Origin: Glandiceps talaboti
Taxonomy: Eukaryota > Hemichordata > Enteropneusta > Spengelidae
Direction: 5' to 3'
DNA: 30,000 nt
Assembly (NCBI RefSeq): GCF_964340395.1
Contig: NC_135567.1
Span: forward strand, 18,885,306 to 18,915,305
Made by a program: the position numbers and the translations under genes. The notes under the pieces were generated by a model, which had not been told where the DNA came from, made no database searches, and saw only the letters and a list, made by a program, of their open reading frames with translations. Shown in pieces: positions 22,682 to 30,000 of this stretch; position 1 is the first letter of the stretch, and each line of letters begins with the position of its first letter.

Positions 22682-25676
22682 CTCTGTCTGTCTCTCTGTC
22701 TGTCTGTCAGTCTGTGTAATTTGACACTGAAGTTCAACTCATCTTGATCAACTATTACCTAGTAAACTGTACATACATTGCCATGAACATTGTTATCGTG
22801 CCTCTTCTTACAATACAGAATGAGAAGAGCACCCACAATGGCCGATATCTCAGTCTACAATCCTGGTCCAGCCCGTTTCAAGTTTCCATTCACTGGCTCT
22901 GTTTGATACAACCACGCTGAAAGCGATAAGAAACTGCATATTCTACACTAAGATAGCAAGATCACATTTTTTCTATATTTTGTCTAAATGAACTAAACCA
23001 TTTAAACATACTGCTACTAGACATAGATACGCGGGCGCCAATATTTTGATGTCTGCGTCTGATGTCTACATGGTGGCATGTTATTAGTTCATTTCATTTA
23101 GACAAAATGTTGCAAGAAACTGTATTCATTCAATCTTGGTATCTTAAAGTGTAGCATGTGTAGCAGTTTCCTATTGGTTTCTGAATGGTTGTATCAAAGA
23201 GCCAGTGAACGGTGTCATAGACCTGTTGCCAGTTCCAAGTTGCATTGCACGTCTCTCCATACAATACCATGTATTGTGTACGCGCTCAGAGGTTTGCACA
23301 CGCTACTCAGGGGGATGGTTGTCACCTGACTGTACCCTGGGTTCACTTGAAAAATCACTGTCTGTCATTGATGGTGTTTAGTCTTTGTTCTATAAAATCA
23401 CTCATAATCAAAGAGGTCAACATGTGTTTCCATAATTTCCTGATGAAAATGTTATTTCAAACGTAATACAGACAAAGCAAGACTAACTGTAACAACGTAA
23501 GCGACATCATCTCGCGCAATGCATCTTGGAACCGGAAAATCTACTATAAAACGAGCGGTAGGTACAAATATTTTGCTTATAGATAATCAACTTACCCTGT
23601 TCGTCAGCAGATTTGTTTTGTAATAAACATCAGCATAATTTTTACAATTAGGATAACTTTTAGACACTAATGCACATTCGTCTTTCGTTTCAGCTATGTG
23701 AGTCTGTCAACAAAATGGTATATTACAAATAATTATATGTTAATTCCCAATATGTCTTCGTTCAGTCGAGGAAAATACGAGTGACCTAAGGGGTCTTGTC
23801 ACTACGATTGTGGGAGGTTTATTTTATCGGTAGCTTCAGATTATGTATTATAATAACCACAGATAATCCCATAGTCCTTTGCGTCTGAGCATGCTCAGTC
23901 TGGATTACACGTTCCCTATTGGGTCATGAAGTGTGTTGTGGGAGGGGGAGTTACTGATCTAACAAATAAAGTGGCATGAGAATGTCCAGATCGCGATCCT
24001 TTTCCAGACAATCATAAACAGTCGTCAAACGCCCAGTCTTTGCCAGAGGCACTGATAACATGATCCTCGTTCGGATGACAGAAAATTTTAATGTCAGTCT
24101 CCGCATCCACTATTTCTGGCAAAACTTCACAATTTTCGCGATTTTATTATAATTTTCTCAAATATGTAAAAGAAAGTTTAAGGTCAACAGTAAAACTTAG
24201 GTCGGGTAAGGTAACTGGAACCAAACAATTAATTTGTAGGCCTTGGCAAAAACACAAACTGACGTATACTTTGGATTAGTTAGATTTACGTACTTGAATT
24301 GGAAGATCATACTTCTCTGCAAGTTTGGCCAGTTCTTGCATGGCCTTAAAGGAGCATCCAACAGCAAACCTAGGTGTAACCACAGCAGTGATTTTACCGT
24401 AAGACTGTTTTTGCATTTCCTTTATAAACCTAAGAAAGGAAATAGATAACATGAACATAGGTATTTTGGTCCCAAAATTATTTTAATTGAAACTTTGTTG
24501 GCGCCATATAAAAAAAGCCTAAAAACGGAATTCTTTTCACTGGTAAATTCTGACTCAGATCGTAAAGAAATTAAAGAATTAGATAATTATAATTTTGTGT
24601 GAATTAGTAAATTAAATTACAAAAAGTGATGTCGTACATTGTAGTCAATTTTTATCCACCAAAATGAAATGGCGCCAGAAAAAAATTTATCACCAAAATA
24701 AAATGTAGCCAAAATGTTGAAAGTTGTCGTACATCAAAATTATTTGAGCGCGCGCGACCCAAATTAATTACGTTCACGATATTCAAGCCGTTTATGATTG
24801 TGGAAAGTATGTTCCAGCCGATGACGGCGCGCTGCTTTTAGTAGATAATACAGTATTCCTCAACTAGTATTTTCAAGAGATTATCTAAAGCAGCGCGCCG
24901 CCAACGGCTGGAACATACTTTCTACAATCATACTAACGGCTTGTATTGAATTTGATGCGTGTGCTCAATAATTTTTGATGAAAGAAATTTACAATATTTT
25001 GGCGCCATTCCATTTTGGCGGATAAAAACTGGTTACAATGTACCACCGTCGTTCGCCCGCACGGCGCCAAAATAAAATGGTCAATTTCGCAGACTATTAT
25101 ATTGTACATGAATACATGTGTGAAATGCTCGTAAACCAATAGCCCTTTTGCAGGCAGAAATGATACAGACCCTAATTTTCGTTCTATTATTTTGTAAAAT
25201 ATTTTGAAAAAAAGGTCAAAAACGTATTTTCGGCACTAGGCCCGAATGATCCTAATTCAAATTTAAATCGCCATTTTTCCTCCTTACCAATACCCTTTTT
25301 TGAGAGGAGAAACAGCAAACTATCGAACAAGGTCATCAGCGCTTTTTGAGAAGTGTGTCATTTTTAGAAAAAAAAGGTTAATCTACCTCTCTGTTTCTTT
25401 GATTGATTCATCTGTACTTTCAATGCAATAGTCTGGCGTGTTCTGATCCATGTTTACTTTTCCAATAAATGCTCGTTGTCCAACCCGATCTAGAAGTAGA
25501 CGAAATTTCATGTTTTAAGATAGATAATCTGTCTGTCTGTCTGTCAGTCTGTCTGTCTGTCTGTCTGTCTGTATGTTTGTCAGTCGGTCTGTCTGTCTGT
25601 CTGTCTGTCTGTCTGTATGTATGTATGTATGTATGTATGTATGTATGTATGTATGTCTATGTATGTTTGTCAGTCG

Positions 25677-25718
<42 letters not shown>

Positions 25719-28700
25719 ATGTATGTATGTATGTATGTATGTATGTATGTATGTATGTATGTATGTATGTATGTATGTCCTTTTGTATGTATGTAGGTAG
25801 GTAGGTAGGCATGTAGATAGGTATGCAAGTTTGTAGGTATGGTGGCGGGAGGAAGGGGTGTGGACGTGGATACATGATTGTGATAATACATGATATACTA
25901 GCATGTTTGATTGTTTGATTATTTTATATTCCTTACCTACAATGTCAGCAAGTATCAAGCTGGCATCAGTGTGAGTCGTTGCAAAGTAACATGCCGTAGT
26001 CGTACCATACTTTACGGTCCGGTCCTGAAAACAACAAACAAACAAACCAAATGAATGATACAGGACAACATATTTTGTAGAACGTCGTCCATTGTTGATT
26101 TGTACATTAAACTTTGTTCACATTTTGTAATTTTCATTAGGTTTTGATGAACGTTTTCTTTGACTTTTTGGTTTTACGTTCTGTTTTTATTTATTGTTAT
26201 GTTGGATTAATAACATCTAGGCTTTCATAATTGGTCAATCACGACTTGCGCAAATCTTCATGCGCACTTAATATCTTTTAATTCAAGAATCAGCGTAAAC
26301 TAAAGGATGATGTGTTCGTAAGTTATATATTTTTGAAAATAAAACTGAAATTACTATGGAAACGTGTAGTTTTTTGGACTATGACATGAATTTGTAACAC
26401 TATCCGACACAAGATACGTTGAGTCAGGGGGCCCTCATCGACCTTAAAGCTTACCAATAAAGAGAAGGCCGACGAGATGATTGGGAGGGGGGGGGGACAC
26501 GACGTAACGTACAGTCTTTTTCACCCTACACACTATTCTGTCTACATCACGGATGTGATACCGCTTCGCTCAAAAGAAACGAAGCGAAACCGCGACGAAG
26601 ACATGCCGGGTATACCTACCACAACTTTAGCATAAACTCGAGCCGCAAATTCCTTGTCTGTATATTTCGATTCTGTTGGGAATGTGTACTTATTCAACCA
26701 ATCAAGTAACGTCAGATCTAGAGCTGTTCCCGCCATGACGTACTGCGGTGCATGGATATGGGTGTCCACAAAACCAGGGATGAGAAACTGTCTGCAAAAA
26801 ATAAACACAGAGTAGAGTCAAATGATGTACTGCACAATTTTCATTGACAAACTGCATAATTTCAATGACGTCCTGCAAAATTCTAATGACGTGATACTGT
26901 ACAATTTTCAATGACGTACTGCACTATTTCCAATGGCGTACTGCACAGTTTCCAAAAACGTAATGCACAATTTTCGATGGCGAACTGCATAATTCCAATG
27001 ACATGTAGTACTGCACAATTTCTAATTCACAACTTCCAATGACGTACCGCTCAATTTTCAATGACGTACTGCTCAATTTGATTTTTTTCTGACATTGGCA
27101 TTATTGTTATTCCACTAGAGTATATATGTCATGTTTTGACACGCAAAAATATATTGCCTTTATTTATAGTGCAAAATTGACAAGATGGCCGCTATTTACA
27201 GTAACGTACCTGGAGATGGGAGGGGTTCAGCTCTCAACGCCACGTCATCAACACATGCAATATGCATGGTGCCAGCGATGGCCCAGCCCGCCCCGACCCT
27301 AAAATGCGAAGCAGCCCTACAAACTGGCCCTAACAAAATCCATGTTAACCATACAAGTTAACCATATGTTGGCGAACTGAAAACAGAAACTCACCCTTTT
27401 GGCATATGTCGCACTTCCTTTGGATTGAAATCATACTCTTTGGCTAGACTGGATAATTCGCTTTTATCTTTAACGAACAGGACCTGTGAGTAATTATATC
27501 CCATAATTGTAAGTATTAAAATACAATGTTTCAAAATAGAAAAATTAATTATATGGTGTGCGTTCACAATAAAAGCCGTTAGCGATCCTTTAGCTAGCCT
27601 GTCTATAGCAATGGATCTGTAACTGCACTAACTCTTGTAGCAGACGACATGTAGTGTAGTCACACAGCTCTAGCGCGCCACGGGCAGGTTAGCTATTAAC
27701 GGAACGCGCGCTATAGGCTTGTATCGTGAACTCACAAATAGTACTTCACTACCTAAGGCGTAATACAAAAAATTGTGTGGTTCCGATTACGCTCAATTTT
27801 AGAATAGGTGGGTAGGTAGATTTGATATTTTATTTTATTTTCATGTGTATAGTTTAGGTAGTTCTGTTTTCCGTTGTTTTCCGCATGGTCTCTGGGTTAT
27901 TTGTTTCTTCGCATCACATGTACACCCATGACAGATTGGAAGAACTGAGGTAACTGTTTTAGATTGTCTTTTGAGTTGATGTCAATATCCGTATCCACTA
28001 TTTCTGACCAGAGTTCACAATTTTTGCGATTTTATTATTTTTTTCTCGAATATGTAATCAAAAGTTTAAGGTCGGCAGTGAAAAACTAGGTGGGGTTGGG
28101 TAACCGGAACCAAATATTTTTTTAGGCGTAATAATGTAACAAAGTAAATAGTCATATGAAAAAGAAGCAAACAGAAAAAGATGACTCAGTTCATATAAAA
28201 TCATTTTTTTCTAAAGTTTTACTATTTAAACCATGCACAATCCAAACTGTACGCATTCGAACAGAAAGTTTTCACCCGATCTGGAAATAATTTCGTAAGT
28301 GTGCATATGTAATTTCTAATTGGTTTATGTGTGGATGTATGATATATGGTAAAAGATACGTCCATGGTTGTATCAAACAGAGCCAGTGATTTGAACAGAA
28401 CAATGCGCTGTAATTCAAAATAGTGTCAGTTTAGCGGAGCTATGAGAGTAAGAGAGAGTTATGGGTTGTTAATGATAGGGTGATTTTTGAAACGATTATA
28501 TATTCATTTTTCAGAATTTCTTTGTGTAAAGCATTTCTTACCTAACGTGTTTGTGATGAATAATGACAATTCGAAATAATTTGACCACTTTACAACTAAC
28601 AATAGGACTTTGCATGTCATAACATTTCAGCTATGGCGGCCATTGTTCCATTGTAATGATATATGACCACTTGTGTACAATTTTGACGACAATATTTTGA

Positions 28701-29028
28701 CTCAGCGCCAAACTGTTAGCATATATGTATGCATGGGCGTACGTAAAATATGACTGTGTTGGGAGAAGATTTACACATTACAAAATTAATACAAAATTTC
28801 AACAAATATCAAATTATTTACTTGAGAGGGTGATTATTTTGCGAAGTATTGCAGACGATAATTTTTTCCCGCTAAAATATTCACACAAATGAAAGTTCGT
28901 ACCTTGCCGCCCTGTACACCTATGATGGCATCATGCAGTACGACCAATGGCGACGTATTTGTAGAGTGAACAACAGATCCACAAAAAATACAACTTCTCT
29001 CCAGATCGACATTGTTGTTCGACGTCAT
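17882..29028 (-). CDS. GDA: guanine deaminase (13 coding exons, 457 aa)
   Basis: This enzyme converts guanine to xanthine and ammonia in purine catabolism and is a cytosolic, zinc-dependent amidohydrolase. CDS on the minus strand: 29028-28903, 27483-27395, 26791-26620, 26024-25937, 25489-25387, 24429-24294, 23703-23596, 22372-22275, 21566-21499, 21155-21003, 20436-20309, 19121-19094, 17958-17882. All junctions are GT-AG and phases agree throughout. The 457 residues compare with about 454 in the vertebrate enzyme. Visible ligands are H83 and H85 (DTHIH), H240 (QTHIAET), H279 (LAHC) and D330 (GLGTD); the numbering matches the vertebrate protein from H240 on. HCPNSN and GGYSP motifs and the C-terminal DDRN..EVYVGG are present. 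No TATA box or untranslated first exon was identified, and no AATAAA lies within 500 nt after the stop. Identity comes from family motifs; splicing is inferred. Confidence 0.95.
18221..18770. repeat. 50-bp minisatellite, 11 units, with E-box in 10
   Basis: Unit core gaccaatctgagtatcacgt then gacaggt. Ten units keep CACGTG, nine as TCACGTGAC; one has CACATG. It is in the last GDA intron, between exons 12 and 13. Confidence 0.97.
19094..19121 (-). CDS. GDA: GDA exon 12, 28-nt microexon (residues 424-433)
   Basis: Acceptor tctttgttgcacag and donor CTCG|gtaagc. It encodes DVFQKFLFL plus the first base of Gly433, matching the family's QKFLYLG directly before DDRN. Phase fits both neighbours. It is too short for ORF-based detection and overlaps a spurious plus-strand reading frame. 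Confidence 0.88.
19521..19753. repeat. MITE-like family E, complete copy
   Basis: Terminal inverted repeats caatagggaacttgcaa and ttgcaagttccctattg delimit 233 bp. The interior contains tgagcatgctca and gggattatctgtggttatc. In GDA intron 11. Confidence 0.88.
20053..20169. repeat. MITE-like family A, copy 4 (in GDA intron 11)
   Basis: gtctctgttacccagactac and its inverse gagtctgggtaaccgagac delimit 117 bp with a complementary interior. It directly abuts the 105-bp exon-end duplication. Confidence 0.85.
20155..20364. repeat. 105-bp tandem duplication of exon 11 3' end, donor and MITE end
   Basis: ctgggtaaccgagactatgg recurs at 20155 and 20260. Each unit holds the MITE A terminus, the first bases of the intron, gtaagt and about 40 coding bases of exon 11. 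The period is exactly 35 codons. Confidence 0.92.
20309..20436 (-). CDS. GDA: GDA exon 11 (residues 381-423), with duplicated 3' end
   Basis: Acceptor tttctccacag and donor TTTATG|gtaagt. It encodes LGLEDKIGNFEIGKEFDALL and ends DTFDDDYQDSFM. The last 55 or so coding bases plus donor are repeated 105 bp downstream, with a second TTTATG|gtaagt ending at 20204, and the reading frame stays open through both copies. The first donor gives a normal-length protein; the second would add 35 residues in frame. Confidence 0.88.
20671..20843. repeat. ~32-bp minisatellite with octamer ATGCAAAT
   Basis: ATGCAAAT at 20680, 20712, 20744, 20770, 20802 and 20834 (spacings 32, 32, 26, 32, 32), with agtcaaatga and catcaaataa linkers. 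In GDA intron 10. Confidence 0.92.
21003..21155 (-). CDS. GDA: GDA exon 10 (residues 330-381)
   Basis: Acceptor tatatcaacag and donor CAAG|gtttgt. It completes Asp330 and encodes VSGGYSPSILDAIRFAVGVS and later VAEAFRMATLGGSQ, all guanine deaminase hallmarks. It is 153 nt. Sequence resembling its first bases recurs upstream in the intron (see the repeat at 21152-21435). Confidence 0.93.
21152..21435. repeat. tandem duplication including exon 10 acceptor region
   Basis: acatctgttg(a/g)tataaat starts at 21152 and 21282, and acatctgttggtaag at 21427 (periods 130 and 145). The last is preceded by aaccaccacat, close to the exon 10 bases aaccaccagat. ATTTGCAT occurs at 21228, 21251, 21358 and 21381. 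Confidence 0.88.
21499..21566 (-). CDS. GDA: GDA exon 9 (residues 307-330)
   Basis: Acceptor ttttgatattgtag and donor ACAG|gtatgt. It encodes LKSGILDVRDILNRGIKIGL and then GT, plus the first base of the Asp330 codon. The metal-ligand Asp codon is therefore split by the intron. It is 68 nt. Confidence 0.92.
21613..21769. repeat. MITE-like family D, copy 3
   Basis: ccccaatagttttctcagtt and gacctaaggggcc at the left are inverted as cgcttaggtca and ttttccaactatttgg at the right. In GDA intron 8. Confidence 0.7.
22051..22221. repeat. (CTGT)n and (ACAT)n microsatellites
   Basis: CTGT block at about 22051-22096 and ACAT block at about 22152-22221, just downstream of GDA exon 8. Confidence 0.97.
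22275..22372 (-). CDS. GDA: GDA exon 8 (His279, residues 275-307)
   Basis: Acceptor gttatcag and donor GCCAT|gttagt, a weaker donor. It encodes TILAHCIYM with His279 and GVSHCPNSNAM. A (CTGT)n/(ACAT)n microsatellite begins about 50 bp past the donor. It is 98 nt. Confidence 0.9.
22507..22710. repeat. (CTGT)n microsatellite, interrupted
   Basis: CTGT runs interrupted by a GT run and paired tatatatccc units. In GDA intron 7. Confidence 0.97.
22888..23212. repeat. MITE-like family C, copy 2
   Basis: attcactggctctgtttgat and its inverse atcaaagagccagtgaac are the ends; inner attttgtctaaatgaact and agttcatttcatttagac are inverted. About 325 bp. Confidence 0.85.
23596..23703 (-). CDS. GDA: GDA exon 7 (third metal ligand, residues 239-274)
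   Basis: Acceptor tttgttgacag and donor AACAGG|gtaagt. It encodes THIAETKDE with His240, a metal ligand, and NYADVYYKTNLLTNR. It is 108 nt in phase 0 at both ends. Confidence 0.93.
23742..23921. repeat. chimaera of half family D and half family E
   Basis: attcccaatatgtcttcgtt through gacctaaggggtcttgtc is one arm of D; from about 23808 gggaggtttattttatcggt through gttccctattg is the right part of E. Neither has its other half here. Confidence 0.75.
24091..24230. repeat. dispersed repeat G, copy 1
   Basis: It matches 27978-28115 in direct orientation: atccactatttctg, gcgattttatta, agtttaaggtc and ggaaccaaa. In GDA intron 6. Confidence 0.75.
24294..24429 (-). CDS. GDA: GDA exon 6 (residues 193-238)
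   Basis: Acceptor cctttcttag and donor CAA|gtacgt. It encodes FIKEMQKQSYGKITAVVTPR, then FAVGCS and a helical stretch ending DLPIQ. VTPRF..CS is the conserved core strand of the family. It is 136 nt. Confidence 0.93.
24635..25043. repeat. MITE-like family F, 409-bp fold-back
   Basis: The outer arm tacattgtagtcaattttta...aaatgaaatggcgcca is inverted at 25001-25043 (tggcgccattccattttggc...ttacaatgta). An inner palindrome at 24782-24958 is nearly perfect (ggaaagtatgttccagccg and its inverse). In GDA intron 5. Confidence 0.85.
25387..25489 (-). CDS. GDA: GDA exon 5 (residues 159-193)
   Basis: Acceptor cttctag and donor GAGAG|gtagat. It encodes RVGQRAFIGKVNMDQNTPDY and then CIESTDESIKETE, matching the GQRAFVGKV.MD.N segment and the ESI.ETERF helix of the family. 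It is 103 nt. Confidence 0.93.
25529..25812. repeat. (CTGT)n/(ATGT)n/(AGGT)n microsatellite
   Basis: Blocks of CTGT and ATGT, with a duplicated catgtttgtcagtcggtctg-type block at about 25572 and 25663. In GDA intron 4, close to the exon 5 acceptor. Confidence 0.97.
25937..26024 (-). CDS. GDA: GDA exon 4 (residues 130-159)
   Basis: Acceptor tgttgttttcag and donor GTAG|gtaagg. It encodes DRTVKYGTTTACYFATTHTD and then ASLILADIV. GTTTACYFAT.HTD is a guanine deaminase signature. It is 88 nt. Confidence 0.95.
26620..26791 (-). CDS. GDA: GDA exon 3 (metal-binding HxH, residues 72-129)
   Basis: Acceptor tttattttttgcag. It contains FLIPGFVDTHIHAPQY with the two metal-ligand histidines (83 and 85), then LDWLNKYTFPTE, the family's substrate-pocket segment. 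The donor GTG|gtaggt leaves phase 0. It is 172 nt. Confidence 0.95.
26820..27085. repeat. ~26-bp diverged minisatellite with TGACG
   Basis: About 10 units of tactgcacaattttcaatga followed by cg; TGACGT occurs several times, including aatgacgtcctg. In GDA intron 2, starting about 30 bp upstream of exon 3. Confidence 0.85.
27395..27483 (-). CDS. GDA: GDA exon 2 (residues 43-72)
   Basis: Acceptor ...ttactcacag and donor AAAGG|gtgagt. It encodes VLFVKDKSELSSLAKEYDF followed by the link to the FLIPGFVDTHIH exon. It is 89 nt and ends with two bases of a split Gly codon. The LAKEYDF segment corresponds to LAKEW.F in vertebrate guanine deaminase. Confidence 0.9.
27563..27735. repeat. possible fold-back element
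   Basis: Imperfect inverted arms (gttcacaataaaagccgtta...tagctagcctgtc and ggcaggttagcta...cttgtatcgtgaac). In GDA intron 1. Confidence 0.4.
27978..28115. repeat. dispersed repeat G, copy 2
   Basis: Second copy of the repeat at 24091-24230, here in GDA intron 1 between exons 1 and 2. Confidence 0.75.
28363..28390. repeat. solo end of MITE-like family C
   Basis: catggttgtatcaaacagag then ccagtg, as at the right end of 22888-23212; upstream bases (aattggtttatg) also resemble that copy. Confidence 0.6.
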
Positions 29029-29122
29029 TTTTACAGGAACTTCTGACGTCACTGGTACAGGAGTTTGATCTGTAGCGCCACACTTACAGGTATCTCCAAT
29101 GTCACTTATTTCAGGAATCTGC
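28903..29122 (-). CDS. GDA: GDA exon 1 (first coding exon, residues 1-42)
   Basis: Translation is placed at ATG 29028, giving MTSNNNVDLERSCIFCGSVV, which aligns with the family N-terminus (IF.G..VHST). A good acceptor (pyrimidine tract then TTAG) precedes 29122, so an upstream exon probably exists outside the recognised part of the window. The frame is open for 31 codons between 29122 and the ATG. Bases 29029-29122 are therefore either 5' UTR or an N-terminal extension. The donor is AAG|gtacga and the exon ends in phase 0. Confidence 0.85.
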
Positions 29123-29464
29123 CTAAGCAAAGGAAAGAATGCAATTAGGGAATCATCATTATTTACGGCCTGTGGGGGGGGGGCGTCCACATACAAAATT
29201 CAAAGTTAAAGAGGGGACTACTGAAATATTTTGAGACCATACTGAAGTATAGAACACACTTATCAAGCCTTCTTGGTCATAAATTCACAAATTCCTCGTG
29301 GCAAAGCAACAATAATATAAAATGCCTGCGTAGTGGAGGGGATTTACCTAAATTTTTCAATCGAGGCAGGGGGTTACTCAATTATTTTTTGGTTTTTCAC
29401 AGCAATTCCTCCGATCCCGCCATCCCACCCCCACCCCACCCCCACGCGTTTCAAAACTATCAAT

Positions 29465-29526
29465 GTGGTGGGATTCGCACACAGGACCACCTCACTGTTA
29501 ATCACGAGCTCTACCAACTACACCAC
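29465..29526 (-). repeat. tRNA-like sequence (degenerate tRNA or SINE head)
   Basis: The minus strand has an A-box-like TAGTTGGTAGAGC and a B-box-like GTGCGAATCCC spaced as in a tRNA, flanked by complementary GTGGT/ACCAC ends. The anticodon arm pairs poorly and the length is short, so a functional tRNA is unlikely. A tRNA-derived SINE head or tRNA pseudogene fits better. Confidence 0.45.
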
Positions 29527-29786
29527 AGGTAGGTGGTGTTAAAAATGATTTTTTTTTAATTGAAATACTTGAACAGGGACAGGGTCATGTTTTAGAGAAA
29601 GGAAATTGAGGAAGGGTAACTTTTTTAGCATGACGAACTAGGGGGAGGGTCGCATTTTATGCCACAAACCAGGCCTGATTTCCCGGGCCCTCCCCTAGTA
29701 ATTATTGAAGGCTCTCTTAGTCTGTTTACATCGCTGACTGACAGATTCAGATAGTTGGAAGAGATATGACAGTTATGGGAGTCGGT

Positions 29787-30000
29787 CAATAGGGAACTTG
29801 CAAACCCGCCATGTTGAATGTTGCATCATGGGAAATGGGATAATAAATGCTAATCAATTAGTATTGTAAACAATATTGTTACATTATTTGTAACCACAGC
29901 TAATCAAATCATAGTTACCCTGACCTTTGTAGGAGGTTTATTTTATCAGTAGCTCCAGATTAGGTATTACGATAACCACAGATAATCCCATAGTGCTTTG
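29787..30000. repeat. MITE-like family E, reverse copy cut by window end
   Basis: Starts caatagggaacttgcaa and contains the inverse of the 19521-19753 interior (gccatgttgaatgttgcatc, ataaccacagataatcccat). Confidence 0.85.

Overview
The window is eukaryotic nuclear DNA, probably from a marine invertebrate. It is AT-rich, with GT-AG introns, several hundred bases to kilobases of non-coding sequence between short exons, large (ACAT)n/(CTGT)n/(GAT)n microsatellites, minisatellites and many small fold-back elements. I cannot fix the phylum from sequence alone; a deuterostome or spiralian is plausible. Three genes are supported, all on the minus strand.

17.9-29.1 kb holds a guanine deaminase gene that I rebuilt exon by exon: 13 coding exons with consistent phases, 457 residues, and the four amidohydrolase metal ligands plus the conserved His of the LAHC motif all present. 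Its introns carry most of the interesting structure. The 3' end of exon 11 is duplicated in frame (105 bp) with a second intact 5' splice site. The acceptor region of exon 10 is duplicated. Exon 12 is a 28-nt microexon. There is an 11-unit array with E-boxes, an ATGCAAAT array and a TGACG-rich array.

11.1-13.9 kb holds a gene for an unrecognised 340-residue, highly charged protein. It has one coding exon and a probable untranslated 5' exon, the intron between them contains a 65-bp minisatellite, and an AATAAA signal directly follows the stop codon. 4.7-5.6 kb holds a two-exon gene for an unrecognised 90-residue protein with a signal peptide; its 407-nt intron is nearly all tetranucleotide repeat.

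The rest is repeats. At least six fold-back (MITE-like) families occur, A to F: A (9.4-10.0 and 20.1 kb), B (10.2 and 16.9 kb), C (16.8, 22.9 and 28.4 kb), D (10.5, 10.8, 21.6 and 23.7 kb), E (19.5, 23.8 and 29.8 kb) and F (24.6 kb). A larger dispersed repeat occurs at 0-0.7 and 6.3-7.4 kb. B is nested in C, and D is fused to E. A tRNA-like sequence lies near 29.5 kb. Stretches where I see nothing recognisable are 1.3-2.3, 3.4-4.0, 8.4-8.99, 14.0-14.5, 15.3-16.1, 18.8-19.05 and 28.4-28.85 kb.
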